The notes: generated by a model from the letters alone, not told the origin. Shown: positions 9,115 through 17,849, counted from the stretch's first letter. The stretch: 64,000 nt of DNA from Streptosporangiaceae bacterium (GCA_019239975.1 JAFAZE010000070.1:1-64000); one strand, 5' to 3'. Program-made: numbers and translations.

Positions 9115-9363
9115 ATGAAGGGGGACCGGGTAGAGGTCGTGATCGACTCGGGCGAGGGCGGAACCCGTACCTACGAGGTCGCCGCGACGAGGGCCGGACG
9201 GCGCGTGGAGATCACCACCGGCCGGGGAGTGGTCGAGGTGAGCGAGGTCACCCGCACGGGCTCCCCGGTCCGGACCGCGCGGTTCATGGCCAGCCGGGTC
9301 GTGGCCCTGGTGGAGCATCCGGCCGACAGTGCCGACAGTGCCGACGGTGCGGCCGTGAAGTAG
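9115..9363 (+). CDS. Small hypothetical protein
   Basis: An 82-residue protein predicted from an ATG 34 bases after moeZ. It alternates short basic and acidic strands (KGDRVEVVIDSGEGG, then RRVEITTGRGVVEV) and includes the phrase RVVALVEHPAD, which I associate with small uncharacterised actinobacterial proteins. The C-terminus is a degenerate Asp-Ser-Ala repeat. No enzyme motif, metal ligands or signal peptide are visible. It ends 25 bases before manA. Codon use fits its neighbours, so it is probably real, but no function can be assigned. Confidence 0.6.
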   Translation: MKGDRVEVVIDSGEGGTRTYEVAATRAGRRVEITTGRGVVEVSEVTRTGSPVRTARFMASRVVALVEHPADSADSADGAAVK

Positions 9364-9388
9364 AACGGCCATGCACTAGCATTCGCCC

Positions 9389-10585
9389 GTGGATCTTCTC
9401 GAACCGGTGGTGCGACCCTACGCGTGGGGATCGCGGCGCGCGATCGCCGAACTTCAGGGCAGGCCGGTTCCGTCTCCCGGCCCGGAGGCGGAGCTGTGGA
9501 TGGGCGCGCACCCGTCCTCCCCTTCCGGGCTGCACCGCGGCGGCCGCCGCGGCACCCTCGACGCCGTGATCGCGGAGAACCCCGCGCGCGAGCTGGGGTT
9601 CGAGTGCCAGGCCCGGTTCGGGCCGCGGCTGCCCTTCCTGCTCAAGGTGCTCGCGGCGGACAAGGCCCTGTCGATCCAGGTGCATCCGTCCCGCGCGCAG
9701 GCGGAGGCCGGCTTCCGCGCGGAGAACGAGCGCGGGCTCCCGCCCGGCGACCCGGCGCGCAACTACGTCGACGACTGGCCGAAGCCGGAATTGCTCTGCG
9801 CGCTGACCCCGTTCGAGGTTCTGGCCGGCCTGCGCGGCGCCGGGGACGCGGCGGCCTTGCTCGGCTCGCTGGGGGTCGGCAAGCTGGAGCCGCTCGTATC
9901 GGAACTTGCCGCCGCAACCACGCCGCGCGTGGTCACCGACACGCTCGCCCGCATCCTGACGTGGGCGCCCGGCGGGCGCGAGGCACTCGCAGGCGACGTC
10001 GTGGCCGCCTGCGCGCGGCTGGCGGAGGAAGGCGGCCCGTACGCCGCCGCCTGCGACGCCACGGTCCGGCTCGCCGGAGAGCATCCAGGGGACCTGGGCA
10101 TCGTCGCCTCGCTGCTGTTGCGGCACGCGGTACTTGAGCCTGGCGAGGCCGTGTTCATGCCGGCCGGCGGCCTGCACGCGTACCTGCACGGCACCGGCAT
10201 CGAACTGCTCGCGAACTCCGACAACGTGGTGCGGGCCGGGCTCACCGGCAAGCACATCGACGTGCCGGAACTCCTCAGGCTCACCGACCCGGCAGTCGGC
10301 GTGCCGGTCATCGCGCCGCGCGAGATCGCGGACGGCGCCGCCGTTTACGACACTCCGGCACCGGAGTTCCGGATGTACCGCGCCGAGTTCGGCGCCGTGC
10401 CTTACCCGCTGCCTGGCACCGGGCCGCGGATCGTGCTGTGCATGGAGGGTGACCTGGTACTGCGCGGCGCGGCGGGCGAGACACTGAAGGCGGGCCGTGG
10501 TGAGTCCTGCTACGTCTCCGCCGCCGACGGGGTGGTCACCGGCAGCGGCCCGGCGGCCGTCTTCGTCGCGGGCACCGGGATCTGA
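9389..10585 (+). CDS. manA: Mannose-6-phosphate isomerase, class I
   Basis: A 398-residue cupin-type phosphomannose isomerase that interconverts fructose-6-phosphate and mannose-6-phosphate, feeding GDP-mannose synthesis for glycans. The GTG start gives the typical N-terminus ending PYAWGSRRAIAEL. Zinc and active-site elements are visible as the SIQVHPSRAQAE motif, the KPELLCAL motif and the signature NSDNVVRAGLTGKH. Length is normal for the actinobacterial form. The 3' end overlaps the tail of a decayed threonine synthase frame on the opposite strand. Confidence 0.95.
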   Translation: MDLLEPVVRPYAWGSRRAIAELQGRPVPSPGPEAELWMGAHPSSPSGLHRGGRRGTLDAVIAENPARELGFECQARFGPRLPFLLKVLAADKALSIQVHPSRAQAEAGFRAENERGLPPGDPARNYVDDWPKPELLCALTPFEVLAGLRGAGDAAALLGSLGVGKLEPLVSELAAATTPRVVTDTLARILTWAPGGREALAGDVVAACARLAEEGGPYAAACDATVRLAGEHPGDLGIVASLLLRHAVLEPGEAVFMPAGGLHAYLHGTGIELLANSDNVVRAGLTGKHIDVPELLRLTDPAVGVPVIAPREIADGAAVYDTPAPEFRMYRAEFGAVPYPLPGTGPRIVLCMEGDLVLRGAAGETLKAGRGESCYVSAADGVVTGSGPAAVFVAGTGI

Positions 10586-10587
10586 GC

Positions 10588-11092
10588 GCCGTACTTCAGG
10601 CCCGTGCCCGTGTTGAGCACGACCACCTCGTCGGTTCCGGACAGCCAGCCGTGTTCGCGCAGCTTCCGCACGGCCGCGAAGCAGACGGCGCCCTCCGGGC
10701 AGACCAGCGTGCCCTCGAGGCGCGCGGCCAGCGATCCGGCGGCCAGCAGCGCCTCGTCCGTCACGGCCACGGCGGTGCCCCGGGTGGCGTAGAGCGCGTC
10801 GAGGACGAGAAAGTCGCCGAGCGACTCCGGAACGGTGATGCCGGACGCCACCGTGCGGGGATCCGGCCGGGGCTCGCTTTCCCTCGGCGTGCGTTATCGC
10901 GGGCGCGGCGGCTGGCATCACGATCAGGCTCCTCAGCCCGGCCCTGGCGGCGTAGACCGACCAGGCGGCCCCGGCGTTGCCGTTCGTCGGCATCGCTATC
11001 GCCGTGACGCCCAGTTCGGCGGCGCGCGAGACGCCGACGGCGGCGCCGCGTGCCTTGAACGTCCCGGTGGGCATCAGTCCTTCGTTTGACCT
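10588..11092 (-). pseudogene. Threonine synthase-like pseudogene
   Basis: Two minus-strand pieces in different frames belong to one PLP-dependent threonine synthase. The upstream piece (about 11086-10880) reads NEGLMPTGTFKARG, with the PLP lysine, then PTNGNAGAAW and VMPAAAPAITHAE. The downstream piece (about 10866-10590) reads TVASGITVPESLGDFL, then CPEGAVCFAAVRKL and NTGTGLKY. Between them about 150 residues of the normal enzyme are missing and the frame changes, so this is an internal deletion around 10862-10870. The N-terminal ~60 residues of a normal enzyme are also absent. An intact thrC lies at 62827-63924, and it is of a different type. Confidence 0.85.
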
Positions 11093-11116
11093 GCGTGGCT
11101 GTGCAGCACGTTCGGC

Positions 11117-11327
11117 CCCGTGGTCTGCTATCTCAGCCCGGCGGTGCTGCGGGAGTTCCGGCCGCCGCTGGCGGGCTGGCGCAGCACCGAGCATCCCTAT
11201 TCCCGGGCCGTGAGGCGAAGCCATCGCCGCCGAGCTCACCCGCCGCGGCGTGATCGTCTCCCCGCGGGCCGGTTCCGCCCGCTTCTCCGTCCACTTCTAC
11301 AACAACAGCGACCGACGTGCCGTTCCT
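11117..11327 (+). pseudogene. Remnant of a class V (PLP-dependent) aminotransferase-like gene
   Basis: Plus-strand frames here contain two fragments that fit the C-terminal part of class V aminotransferase or cysteine-desulfurase-like proteins. From about 11123 one frame reads CYLSPAVLREFRPPLAGW. From about 11213 another frame reads EAIAAELTRRGVIVS, continuing as PRAGSARFSVHFYNNSD. The frame changes between the pieces and no N-terminal two thirds exist, so this is a dead fragment. The family assignment rests on the ARFSVHFYN-type ending and is moderate. It abuts the threonine synthase relic on the other strand. Confidence 0.5.
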
Positions 11328-11416
11328 GCGCGGGATCGGGATTACCCGCTGGCTGCGCATCGACTCCGAATCCGGCCTCGCGGCCATTGATCCGAATCAA
11401 GCCCTACCATTTCCTT

Positions 11417-12268
11417 GTGGCGAGTCAGCCGGAGGCGCCCGGTGATGGGCAGCGGCCTGTTCGGCCCGCGGGGACGGCGTTGCCTGCGGGGCGGGTGCGG
11501 CGCGGCCGGCAGGGCGCGGCGTCGGCGGCGGCCCTTGCCGCGCTCATCCTCGGGGTGGCCGGGCTGGCGGTGTCGCTCGCCGGTGTCGCCATCCAGGTGC
11601 TGCCCCGCCAGTTCACGGCCGCCGAGCGCCAGAAGATCATGGCATGGGAGGTCGGCAGGCGCTGGCGGACGCTGCCGGCGAGATCCATCTTCCCGGCTTC
11701 GGTCAGGTACCAGGCCCCGGACACGTTCCCCGATGGCACGCCGCTGGCGCTGAGCGCGCAGCGGATCGGCATCGCGCCGCAGTCGGCGTGCGCGGCCGCG
11801 GCGGACCGGCCGGTCGCGCTGATACTCGCCCGGTACGGCTGCCAGGCGCTGCTGCGTGCCACGTACGTCGACGGGACGGACACCTACGTTCTGACCGTGG
11901 GCGTCGCGGTGCTCCCCTCGCGGGCGCAGGCCGGTTCGGTGCAGCGGGGCCTGACGGCCCCCAGGCTCACCGACTCCCGCCGGGGTGCCGCGGCCGTCGC
12001 CGGCGTGCGGACGGCCGGTTTCGGCGGCACCAGCGCCGCCGGCTTCACCAACAGCCGCAGGCAGCTCGCCGCCAGCGTCAGCGAGGGCCCCTACGTCGTC
12101 ATGTACGCGGTCGGGTACACCGACGGCCGGCCGTGGGTACCGGTGACCGATGACAGCTACGCTGACGCGGAGATGACAAGCATGGCCGCCGGCGTCGCGC
12201 GATCCGTCGCGACCGTGCTGGGCGCGCCGCCGCGGGCTCCCCGCTGCCCGGGAGCACCTGGATGCTAG
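11417..12268 (+). CDS. Membrane-anchored hypothetical protein upstream of the mycosin-like protease
   Basis: A 283-residue protein taken from a GTG start at 11417. A single membrane segment (LAALILGVAGLAVSLAGVAI) lies near residues 40-62 after a basic N-terminus, followed by a large, probably extracytoplasmic domain. That domain has two Cys (SACAAAA and RYGCQAL) that could form a disulfide. No known family is recognised. The 3' end overlaps the subtilisin-like protease gene by 7 bases, so the two products are made together and may interact at the membrane. The open frame extends further upstream through the aminotransferase relic, which argues for the internal start. Confidence 0.75.
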   Translation: MASQPEAPGDGQRPVRPAGTALPAGRVRRGRQGAASAAALAALILGVAGLAVSLAGVAIQVLPRQFTAAERQKIMAWEVGRRWRTLPARSIFPASVRYQAPDTFPDGTPLALSAQRIGIAPQSACAAAADRPVALILARYGCQALLRATYVDGTDTYVLTVGVAVLPSRAQAGSVQRGLTAPRLTDSRRGAAAVAGVRTAGFGGTSAAGFTNSRRQLAASVSEGPYVVMYAVGYTDGRPWVPVTDDSYADAEMTSMAAGVARSVATVLGAPPRAPRCPGAPGC

Positions 12269-13587
12269 GGCGCCGCGCCGGGAAGACCGCGCTCGCGCTG
12301 TGCCTCGCCGGCGCGGTCGCGGCCATGCCGGCGGTGGCCAGCGCGGAGAACGCCGACAGCGTCCGCGACAGCCAGCAGTGGGTGCTCGGCATGCTGGAGG
12401 TGCCGGCCGCCTGGCAGCTGAGCGAGGGCGCCGGCGTGACCGTGGCGGTGATCGACAGTGGCGTGAACCCCAGCGTCAGCGACCTGTCCGGCGCGGTGCT
12501 CACCGGCCCGGACCTCACCGGCCTGCACACGTCCGCGGACAGCCCGAGCTGGGGCGTGCACGGGACATGGATGGCGTCGATCATCGCCGGGCACGGGCAT
12601 GACGGCGGCGGCAGCGGCATCATCGGCATCGCCCCGGAGGCCAGGGTGCTGTCGCTCCGGGTGATCCCGGGCCGGGACGACCCCGGTTACCGCGTCTACG
12701 ACCACGAGCCCGAGGCGCGCATCCAGCAGTCGCTGGCCACCGCCATCCTGGACGCGGTGCGCGACGGCGCGCAGGTGATCAGCATGTCGCTCGGCTACGC
12801 GGAGCCGAGCGCCGCCGTGCGGGCCGCGCTGCAGTACGCCTTCGCCCGCGGCGTCGTGGTGGTGGCGTCGTCGGGGAACTCGGGCCAGGACGACGAGCGG
12901 CGCGACCACGGCTACGCGCCCATCTCCTTCCCGGCGGAGTATCCCGGGGTGATCGGGGTGGGCGCGCTCAGCTCCGACGGTGCCGTGGCCGGTTTCTCCA
13001 GCAACAACCTGTCGGTTCAGGTGGCGGCGCCCGGGGTGAACGTCCCCGCGCAGGGCAGGGACGGGCAGTACTGGGTGGTCAGCGGCACCAGCCCGGCGTG
13101 CGCCCTGGTCGCCGGCGTGGCCGCCCTGGTCAAGTCGCGGTACCGGGCGCTGGCTCCCGGTCTCGTGGCGCGGGCGCTGACGATGACGACCAGGGACCGG
13201 CCGCCGGGCGGCTACGACGCCAAGATCGGATTCGGCACCGTGGACGCCGCGGCGGCGCTGACGGAGGCCGGCGTCCTCGCCAGGGAGCGGCCGGCCGGCT
13301 CCGGGGCCGCTGCCACCGTCACCTTCGGCGGCGGTGCCGCGGCGGTGCCGCCGGAGCCGGTGCCGCCGCGAGGCTCCGGCCAGCTTGTTCTTGACGCGGT
13401 GCTGGCGCTGACCTCGCTGGCCCTGGCCGCGGCGGCGGCCACCCGCCTCGCGGTACTGCGCAGGGTACGGTACGCGGAGACGGGCGCGGGCGCGCGCGGC
13501 GCGCACGCGGCCGCCTTCGGCCCGGGCCCGGGCCGAGGTGCCGTCCCGCCGCCGGGACCTGGTGCCGTCCCGCCGCCGGGGGCGTGA
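12262..13587 (+). CDS. Mycosin-like S8 family serine protease
   Basis: A 441-residue secreted subtilase anchored by a C-terminal membrane helix. It has a signal peptide (basic start, hydrophobic stretch, AVASA) and the S8 triad: Asp65 in VIDSG, His100 in GVHGTW and Ser277 in SGTSPA. The hydrophobic segment near residues 375-398 is followed by an Arg-rich and then a Pro/Gly-rich cytoplasmic tail. This layout matches mycosins (MycP), which process type VII secretion substrates. No ESX core genes (eccC, WXG100) are in the window, so a type VII role is only inferred. It is coupled to the preceding membrane protein. Confidence 0.88.
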   Translation: MLGRRAGKTALALCLAGAVAAMPAVASAENADSVRDSQQWVLGMLEVPAAWQLSEGAGVTVAVIDSGVNPSVSDLSGAVLTGPDLTGLHTSADSPSWGVHGTWMASIIAGHGHDGGGSGIIGIAPEARVLSLRVIPGRDDPGYRVYDHEPEARIQQSLATAILDAVRDGAQVISMSLGYAEPSAAVRAALQYAFARGVVVVASSGNSGQDDERRDHGYAPISFPAEYPGVIGVGALSSDGAVAGFSSNNLSVQVAAPGVNVPAQGRDGQYWVVSGTSPACALVAGVAALVKSRYRALAPGLVARALTMTTRDRPPGGYDAKIGFGTVDAAAALTEAGVLARERPAGSGAAATVTFGGGAAAVPPEPVPPRGSGQLVLDAVLALTSLALAAAAATRLAVLRRVRYAETGAGARGAHAAAFGPGPGRGAVPPPGPGAVPPPGA

Positions 13588-13594
13588 TCTGCCC

Positions 13595-13924
13595 GTGAAC
13601 GAGACGCGACCGCTCGACGAGTTCTCCGGCATGGTCCTGGACGTGGTGGACGCGATACCCGCCGGCCGGGTGATGTCCTATGGCGACATCGCGGAGTACC
13701 TCGGCCAGGGCGGCCCGCGCCAGGTCGGCAGGGTGATGGCCACGTTCGGCGGCGGCGTCGCCTGGTGGCGGGTGATCCACTCCGACGGAACGCCAGCGCC
13801 CGGTCACGAGCACGCGGCGCTCGTCCGCTATCTGGAAGAGGGCACGCCGCTGCGTTCCGCGCGTCCCCCGGTCCGGGTGGACATGCGCCACGCCCGCTGG
13901 CCGGACCGCCGGGCGGGTAGCTGA
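13595..13924 (+). CDS. Alkyltransferase-like protein (MGMT family without active-site cysteine)
   Basis: A 109-residue protein with the MGMT DNA-binding fold: a helix-turn-helix segment GRVMSYGDIAEYLGQ followed by RQVGRVMATFGGGVAWWRVIHSDG. In true O6-alkylguanine methyltransferases the last segment contains PCHR; here the Cys position is Trp, as in ATL proteins. ATLs bind O6-alkylguanine, flip the base and flag it for nucleotide excision repair. The GTG start lies 7 bases after the protease stop. M. tuberculosis Rv3204 is a comparable short protein in the same neighbourhood near AdnAB. Confidence 0.9.
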   Translation: MNETRPLDEFSGMVLDVVDAIPAGRVMSYGDIAEYLGQGGPRQVGRVMATFGGGVAWWRVIHSDGTPAPGHEHAALVRYLEEGTPLRSARPPVRVDMRHARWPDRRAGS

Positions 13925-13928
13925 TTCC

Positions 13929-13980
13929 GGATTTGGGTGCATTTCGCGTCGCCATAGCAGCGCGGATCGCACCCACATCC
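13929..13980. repeat. Imperfect inverted repeat, copy 2 of a dispersed hairpin family
   Basis: The arms GGATTTGGGTGCATTTCGCG and, facing, CGCGGATCGCACCCACATCC pair at 16 of 20 positions around a 12-base loop. The sequence resembles the perfect hairpin at 39905-39950 in arms and loop. It sits 5 bases past the stop of the alkyltransferase-like gene, so it may end that transcript. Conservation of the loop as well as the arms suggests a repeat family rather than an ordinary terminator. Confidence 0.7.
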
Positions 13981-14140
13981 GCCGGCTCCGCCGCGCCCGC
14001 TCCCGCGAACGCCGCTCCCGCGAACGCCGCTCCCGCTCCCGCTCCCGCCGCTCCCGCTCCCGCCGCGCCCGCTCCCGCGAACGCCGCGCCGGCGAACGCC
14101 GCGCCCGCTGGCCGGACCGCCGGCGAAGTTCACCCGCCGA
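13981..14140. repeat. Ala/Pro low-complexity tandem tract
   Basis: Degenerate tandem copies of GCTCCCGC and GCGAACGCC fill this stretch between the hairpin and the adnA promoter. One frame would read Ala-Pro-Ala-Asn repeats, but that frame has no ribosome-binding site and no recognisable domain. I treat it as intergenic low-complexity DNA prone to slippage. Confidence 0.5.
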
Positions 14141-14152
14141 AGGTCCCCCGGA

Positions 14153-14175
14153 ATGTCGGTGGTCTCTGCTGGAAT
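14153..14175 (+). promoter_or_regulatory. PafBC-type (RecA-independent SOS-like) promoter of adnA
   Basis: The bases ATGTCGGTG (14153-14161), eight spacer bases and TGGAAT (14170-14175) fit the actinobacterial DNA-damage promoter, as I recall it TTGTCRGTG-N8-TAnnnT. There is one mismatch in the upstream box and one in the -10 box. The start codon begins 5 bases after the -10 box, so the transcript is probably leaderless. The same arrangement precedes adnB. Confidence 0.8.
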
Positions 14176-14180
14176 CGTGA

Positions 14181-17100
14181 GTGATGGAACACGCAGCCGC
14201 CTACCGCCTGGTCCGCCGGCCGCTGCCGCCGGGCAGACAGCCGCCGCGCCTCGATGACGCCCAGCGCGCGGTGGTCGAGCACAAGGGCGGCCCGGTCCTG
14301 GTGCTGGCGGGCCCGGGCACCGGCAAGACCACCACGATCGTCGAGGCGGTCGCCAGCCGCATCACCGAGCGCGGCATGGACCCCGAGCGCGTCCTGGTGC
14401 TCACGTTCAGCCGCAAGGCCGCCGGCGAGCTTCGCGAGCGCATCACCCAGCGCCTGCACCGGACGACGAGACAGCCGCTGGCGCTGACCTTCCACAGCTA
14501 CGCCTGGGCGCTGGTCCGCCGGGAGTTCGTGCTGGCGGGCGACGAGCCGCCGCGGCTGCTGTCGGCACCCGAGCAGCTGCTCGAGGTGCGCAGGCTGCTG
14601 CGCGGTGAGATCGCCGACGGCGGCACCCGCTGGCCGGAGCGGCTGCGCCCCGCGCTGGCCACCCGCGGGTTCGCCGAGGAGCTGCGCGACGTCCTGATGC
14701 GCGCCGCCGAGCGCGGCCTGGACGGAAGGTCGCTGCGGCAGCTCGGCAGGCGGCGCGGCCGCGACGACTGGGTGGCCGCGGGCGCGTTTCTCGACCGGTA
14801 CGCGGCGCGTTTCGACCTGGCGCCGGTGCCCACCTACGACTACGCGGAGATCGTCAGGATCGCCGCCGCGCTGCTTGGCCGCGACGAGACGAGGCAGCGG
14901 GAACGGCAGGCGTACGACGCGGTGCTCGTGGACGAATACCAGGACAGCGACCCGGCGCAGGAGTCCCTGCTGCTGGCGCTGGCGGGGGGCGGCCAGGAGC
15001 TGATCGCCGTCGGCGACCCCGACCAGTCGATCTACGCCTTCCGCGGCGCCGACGTGCGCGCGCTGACCGAGTTCCCGGACAGGTTCCGCGGGCCGGACGG
15101 GACCCCGGCGCCGGTGATCGCGCTGCGCACCTGCCGCCGCAGCGGCCCGGTGCTGCTCGCCGCCTCGCGCCGCGTGGCCCGCCGCCTCCCCCCGGCGCAG
15201 CCCCGGGCGGGAGAACCACGCTCCGCTCGCTCCGCTCGCTCCGCTCCCAGCGCCGGGCACCGTGACCTGCGCCCGCTGCCGGACGCGCCGCCCGGCGAGG
15301 TGCGGATCATGATCGCGGACACCGCCACCCAGGAGGCCGCGCTGGTCGCCGACACGCTGCGCCGGGCGCACCTGGCCGACGGGGTGCCGTGGGACCGGAT
15401 GGCCGTCCTGGTCCGGTCGGCCTCACGCCAGATTCCGGTGCTGCGCCGCGCGCTCACCACGGCGGGCGTCCCGGTCAGCATCGCCGGCGACGAGCTGCCG
15501 CTGCCCGACGAGCCGGGCACCCGCCCGCTGCTGACGCTGCTCCGCTGCGCGCTGCGGCCCGCCACGCTGGACGAGGAGACCGCCGCCGAGCTGCTCACCG
15601 GCCCGCTCGGCGACACCGACACGCTGGGCCTTCGCAAGCTGCGCCGCTCGCTCGACGGGACGGCGCTCGCCGAAGCGCTCCTGGAGCCCGCCAGCCTCAC
15701 CCTCGTCTCGGACCGGGTCGCCGGGCCGGCGCGCCGCGTCGGCAAGCTGCTGGCGATCGCGCGCGAGGCGATAGCGGCCGGGAAGACCGCCGAGGATGTG
15801 CTCTGGGCGGTGTGGGAGGCCTCCGGCCTGGCCCGGCGCTGGCAGCAGCTCAGCGCGGGGGGCGGCCCGCAGGGCGCGTCCGCGGACCGTGACCTGGACG
15901 CGGTCCTCGCGTTGTTCGAAGCCGCCGCGCAGTTCACCGCCCAGCTTCCGCCCGGCAGCCCGGCGCTGTTCCTGGACAGCCTGAGCGGGCAGGAGATCCC
16001 CGGCGACACCCTCGCCGAGCGCGCCGCGCGCGAGGAATGCGTACGGGTCCTCACCGCGCACCGGTCGAAGGGCCTGGAGTGGGACGTGGTGGTCGTCGCC
16101 GGGGTGCAGGAGGAGACGTGGCCCGATCTGCGGCTGCGCGGCTCGCTGCTCGGCGCCGACGAGCTGGCCGAGACCGCGGGCGGCCCCGACTGGTACGGCC
16201 GGCCCGTGGACATCGCCGCGGCGGCGCTCGCCGCCAGGCTCCTGGCGGAGGAACGCCGGCTGTTCTACGTCGCGGTCACCCGCGCCCGGCGCCTGCTCGT
16301 GGTCACCGCGGCCGGCGGCGGCGACGCCGACCAGCGGCCGTCGCGGTTCCTGGCCGAGCTCGCCGGTGATGACATCGACATCCAGCGGGCCGGCACGAGC
16401 ACCCGCTGGCTGTCGCTGCCGCTGCTCGTCGCGGACCTGCGCCGCACGGCGACGGACAGCGCCCGCCCTGCCGCGCTTCGCCACGCCGCCGCCGCACACC
16501 TGGCGAAGCTGGCCCTCGCGGGCGTGCGCGGCGCGCACCCGCGCGACTGGTACGCGCTCACCGCGCTGTCGGACGCGAGCCCGGTCGTCGGCGAGGGCGA
16601 GACGGTCCGGCTGTCCCCGTCGCAGGTGGAGTCGTTCGCCCGCTGCGGGCTGCGCTGGCTGCTCGAGTCGGCGGTCGGCGCCGGCAGGTCCGATGTCCTG
16701 CGCCACCTCGGCACCGTGATCCACGCCGCCACCGTACTCATTTCTGAAGGGGCTACAGAACGGGCGGTGGCGCAGCGAATCGACGAAATCTGGCACCATC
16801 TCGACTTCGGAAGCGCCTGGTACGGTTCCCGTCAGCGCGAGCAGGCCGAGCGCATGGTCCGCAAGTTCCTCGAGTGGCACGCCGCCAATCCCCGCGAGCT
16901 CGTAGCGGCGGAACAGGCGCTGCGGGTGCGGATCGGCCAGGTCGAGATCACCGGCCGGGTGGACCGGCTGGAGCGCGACGAGCGCGGCCGCGGAGTCGTC
17001 GTCGACCTGAAGACGGGGTCGACCGCGCCGCGCGAGGAGGAACTCGGCCGGCACCCGCAGCTCGGCGTCTACCAGCTCGCGGTGCTGCTCGGCGCGTTCG

Positions 17101-17360
17101 AGGGGTTCGGCCTCAGCGAGCCGGGCGGCGCCGAGCTGGTCCAGGTCGGCAAGGCCAGCTTCGCCGCCAAGGCCAGGGTGCAGCGCCAGCACGCGCTCCC
17201 CGACGACGCCGACCCAAGCTGGGCCAAGGACCTGGTGGAGACCGTGGCCGCCGGAATGGCGGGCCCGGTCTTCGAGGCCCGCGCGAACCCAGGCTGCCGC
17301 ACCTGCCCGGTCTCCTCCTGCTGCCCCGTCCACCCCGACGGTTCCCGGGTGGCACCCTGA
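14181..17360 (+). CDS. adnA: AdnA subunit of the AdnAB helicase-nuclease
   Basis: A 1059-residue UvrD/Rep-type motor fused to a RecB-like nuclease, one half of the mycobacterial-type AdnAB machine that resects double-strand breaks. Motifs seen are Walker A AGPGTGKT (43-50), DEYQD near 251, and motif V HRSKGLEWD near 625. The nuclease motif VVVDLKTGS is near 940. One Cys near 821 (SFARCGLRW) and three C-terminal Cys (CRTCPVSSC) form the pattern of an iron-sulfur cluster that staples the nuclease domain. An in-frame Arg-Ser-Ala triplet repeat at about 15222-15250 is a local oddity. GTG at 14181 or the adjacent ATG could be the leaderless start. Order and size match AdnA rather than AdnB. Confidence 0.93.
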   Translation: MMEHAAAYRLVRRPLPPGRQPPRLDDAQRAVVEHKGGPVLVLAGPGTGKTTTIVEAVASRITERGMDPERVLVLTFSRKAAGELRERITQRLHRTTRQPLALTFHSYAWALVRREFVLAGDEPPRLLSAPEQLLEVRRLLRGEIADGGTRWPERLRPALATRGFAEELRDVLMRAAERGLDGRSLRQLGRRRGRDDWVAAGAFLDRYAARFDLAPVPTYDYAEIVRIAAALLGRDETRQRERQAYDAVLVDEYQDSDPAQESLLLALAGGGQELIAVGDPDQSIYAFRGADVRALTEFPDRFRGPDGTPAPVIALRTCRRSGPVLLAASRRVARRLPPAQPRAGEPRSARSARSAPSAGHRDLRPLPDAPPGEVRIMIADTATQEAALVADTLRRAHLADGVPWDRMAVLVRSASRQIPVLRRALTTAGVPVSIAGDELPLPDEPGTRPLLTLLRCALRPATLDEETAAELLTGPLGDTDTLGLRKLRRSLDGTALAEALLEPASLTLVSDRVAGPARRVGKLLAIAREAIAAGKTAEDVLWAVWEASGLARRWQQLSAGGGPQGASADRDLDAVLALFEAAAQFTAQLPPGSPALFLDSLSGQEIPGDTLAERAAREECVRVLTAHRSKGLEWDVVVVAGVQEETWPDLRLRGSLLGADELAETAGGPDWYGRPVDIAAAALAARLLAEERRLFYVAVTRARRLLVVTAAGGGDADQRPSRFLAELAGDDIDIQRAGTSTRWLSLPLLVADLRRTATDSARPAALRHAAAAHLAKLALAGVRGAHPRDWYALTALSDASPVVGEGETVRLSPSQVESFARCGLRWLLESAVGAGRSDVLRHLGTVIHAATVLISEGATERAVAQRIDEIWHHLDFGSAWYGSRQREQAERMVRKFLEWHAANPRELVAAEQALRVRIGQVEITGRVDRLERDERGRGVVVDLKTGSTAPREEELGRHPQLGVYQLAVLLGAFEGFGLSEPGGAELVQVGKASFAAKARVQRQHALPDDADPSWAKDLVETVAAGMAGPVFEARANPGCRTCPVSSCCPVHPDGSRVAP

Positions 17361-17384
17361 TCGCGGCGCTGCGAAGATGGGCGC

Positions 17385-17795
17385 ATGGACCTCGATGCAG
17401 CGCTTGATTTCGTGCGCAAGAACCATCACGCGGTACTCGCCACGCTGCGGGCCGACGGCGGCCCGCAGCTCTCCCCGGTTACCGCCGGCGTCGACTCCGC
17501 CGGGCACGTGGTGATCAGCACCCGCCAGCCGGCGTACAAGGTGCGCAACGTCCGCCGCGATCGCCGGGTGTGGCTGTGCGTGCTGCCCGACCAGTTCTTC
17601 GGCCAGTGGATCCAGCTCGAAGGCACGGCCGAGATCGTCGAGCTGCCCGAGGCGATGGATGGCCTCGTCGACTACTACAGGCGCATCTCCGGCGAGCACC
17701 CCGACTGGGACGAGTACCGCGCCGCGATGCGCGCCGAAAAGCGCGTCCTGCTCCGCGTTCACATCGAGAAAGCCGGTCCCACCCGAAGCGGGTAA
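17385..17795 (+). CDS. PPOX-class F420/FMN-dependent enzyme
   Basis: A 136-residue split-barrel flavin/deazaflavin-binding protein of the pyridoxamine 5'-phosphate oxidase superfamily. Recognisable segments are HHAVLATLRADGGPQLSPV at the N-terminus, the strand HVVISTRQPAYKVRNVRRD, and the dimer-contact region WIQLEGTAEIVELPEA. Such proteins often use F420 in actinomycetes, but cofactor and substrate cannot be read from the sequence. It lies between adnA and adnB in the same orientation, 24 bases after adnA. That makes it an insertion relative to the adjacent adnA-adnB pair I recall in mycobacteria. Confidence 0.85.
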   Translation: MDLDAALDFVRKNHHAVLATLRADGGPQLSPVTAGVDSAGHVVISTRQPAYKVRNVRRDRRVWLCVLPDQFFGQWIQLEGTAEIVELPEAMDGLVDYYRRISGEHPDWDEYRAAMRAEKRVLLRVHIEKAGPTRSG

Positions 17796-17820
17796 GGGGG
17801 TAAGGGAGGCCCAGGCCCGA

Positions 17821-17843
17821 ATGTCGGCGGGGTCTGGTGGAAT
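17821..17843 (+). promoter_or_regulatory. PafBC-type promoter of adnB
   Basis: ATGTCGGCG (17821-17829), eight spacer bases and TGGAAT (17838-17843) repeat the layout found before adnA, including an identical -10 box. The GTG start of adnB is 7 bases beyond the -10 box, which implies a leaderless transcript. Two mismatches in the upstream box (T to A, T to C) make it weaker than the consensus. Confidence 0.72.
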
Positions 17844-17849
17844 GCTGAG

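Noticed and set aside
13933-14184. An 83-codon Ala/Pro-rich plus-strand frame before adnA
   Set aside because: It has no ribosome-binding site, begins inside a hairpin repeat, consists of low-complexity repeats and overlaps the adnA promoter.
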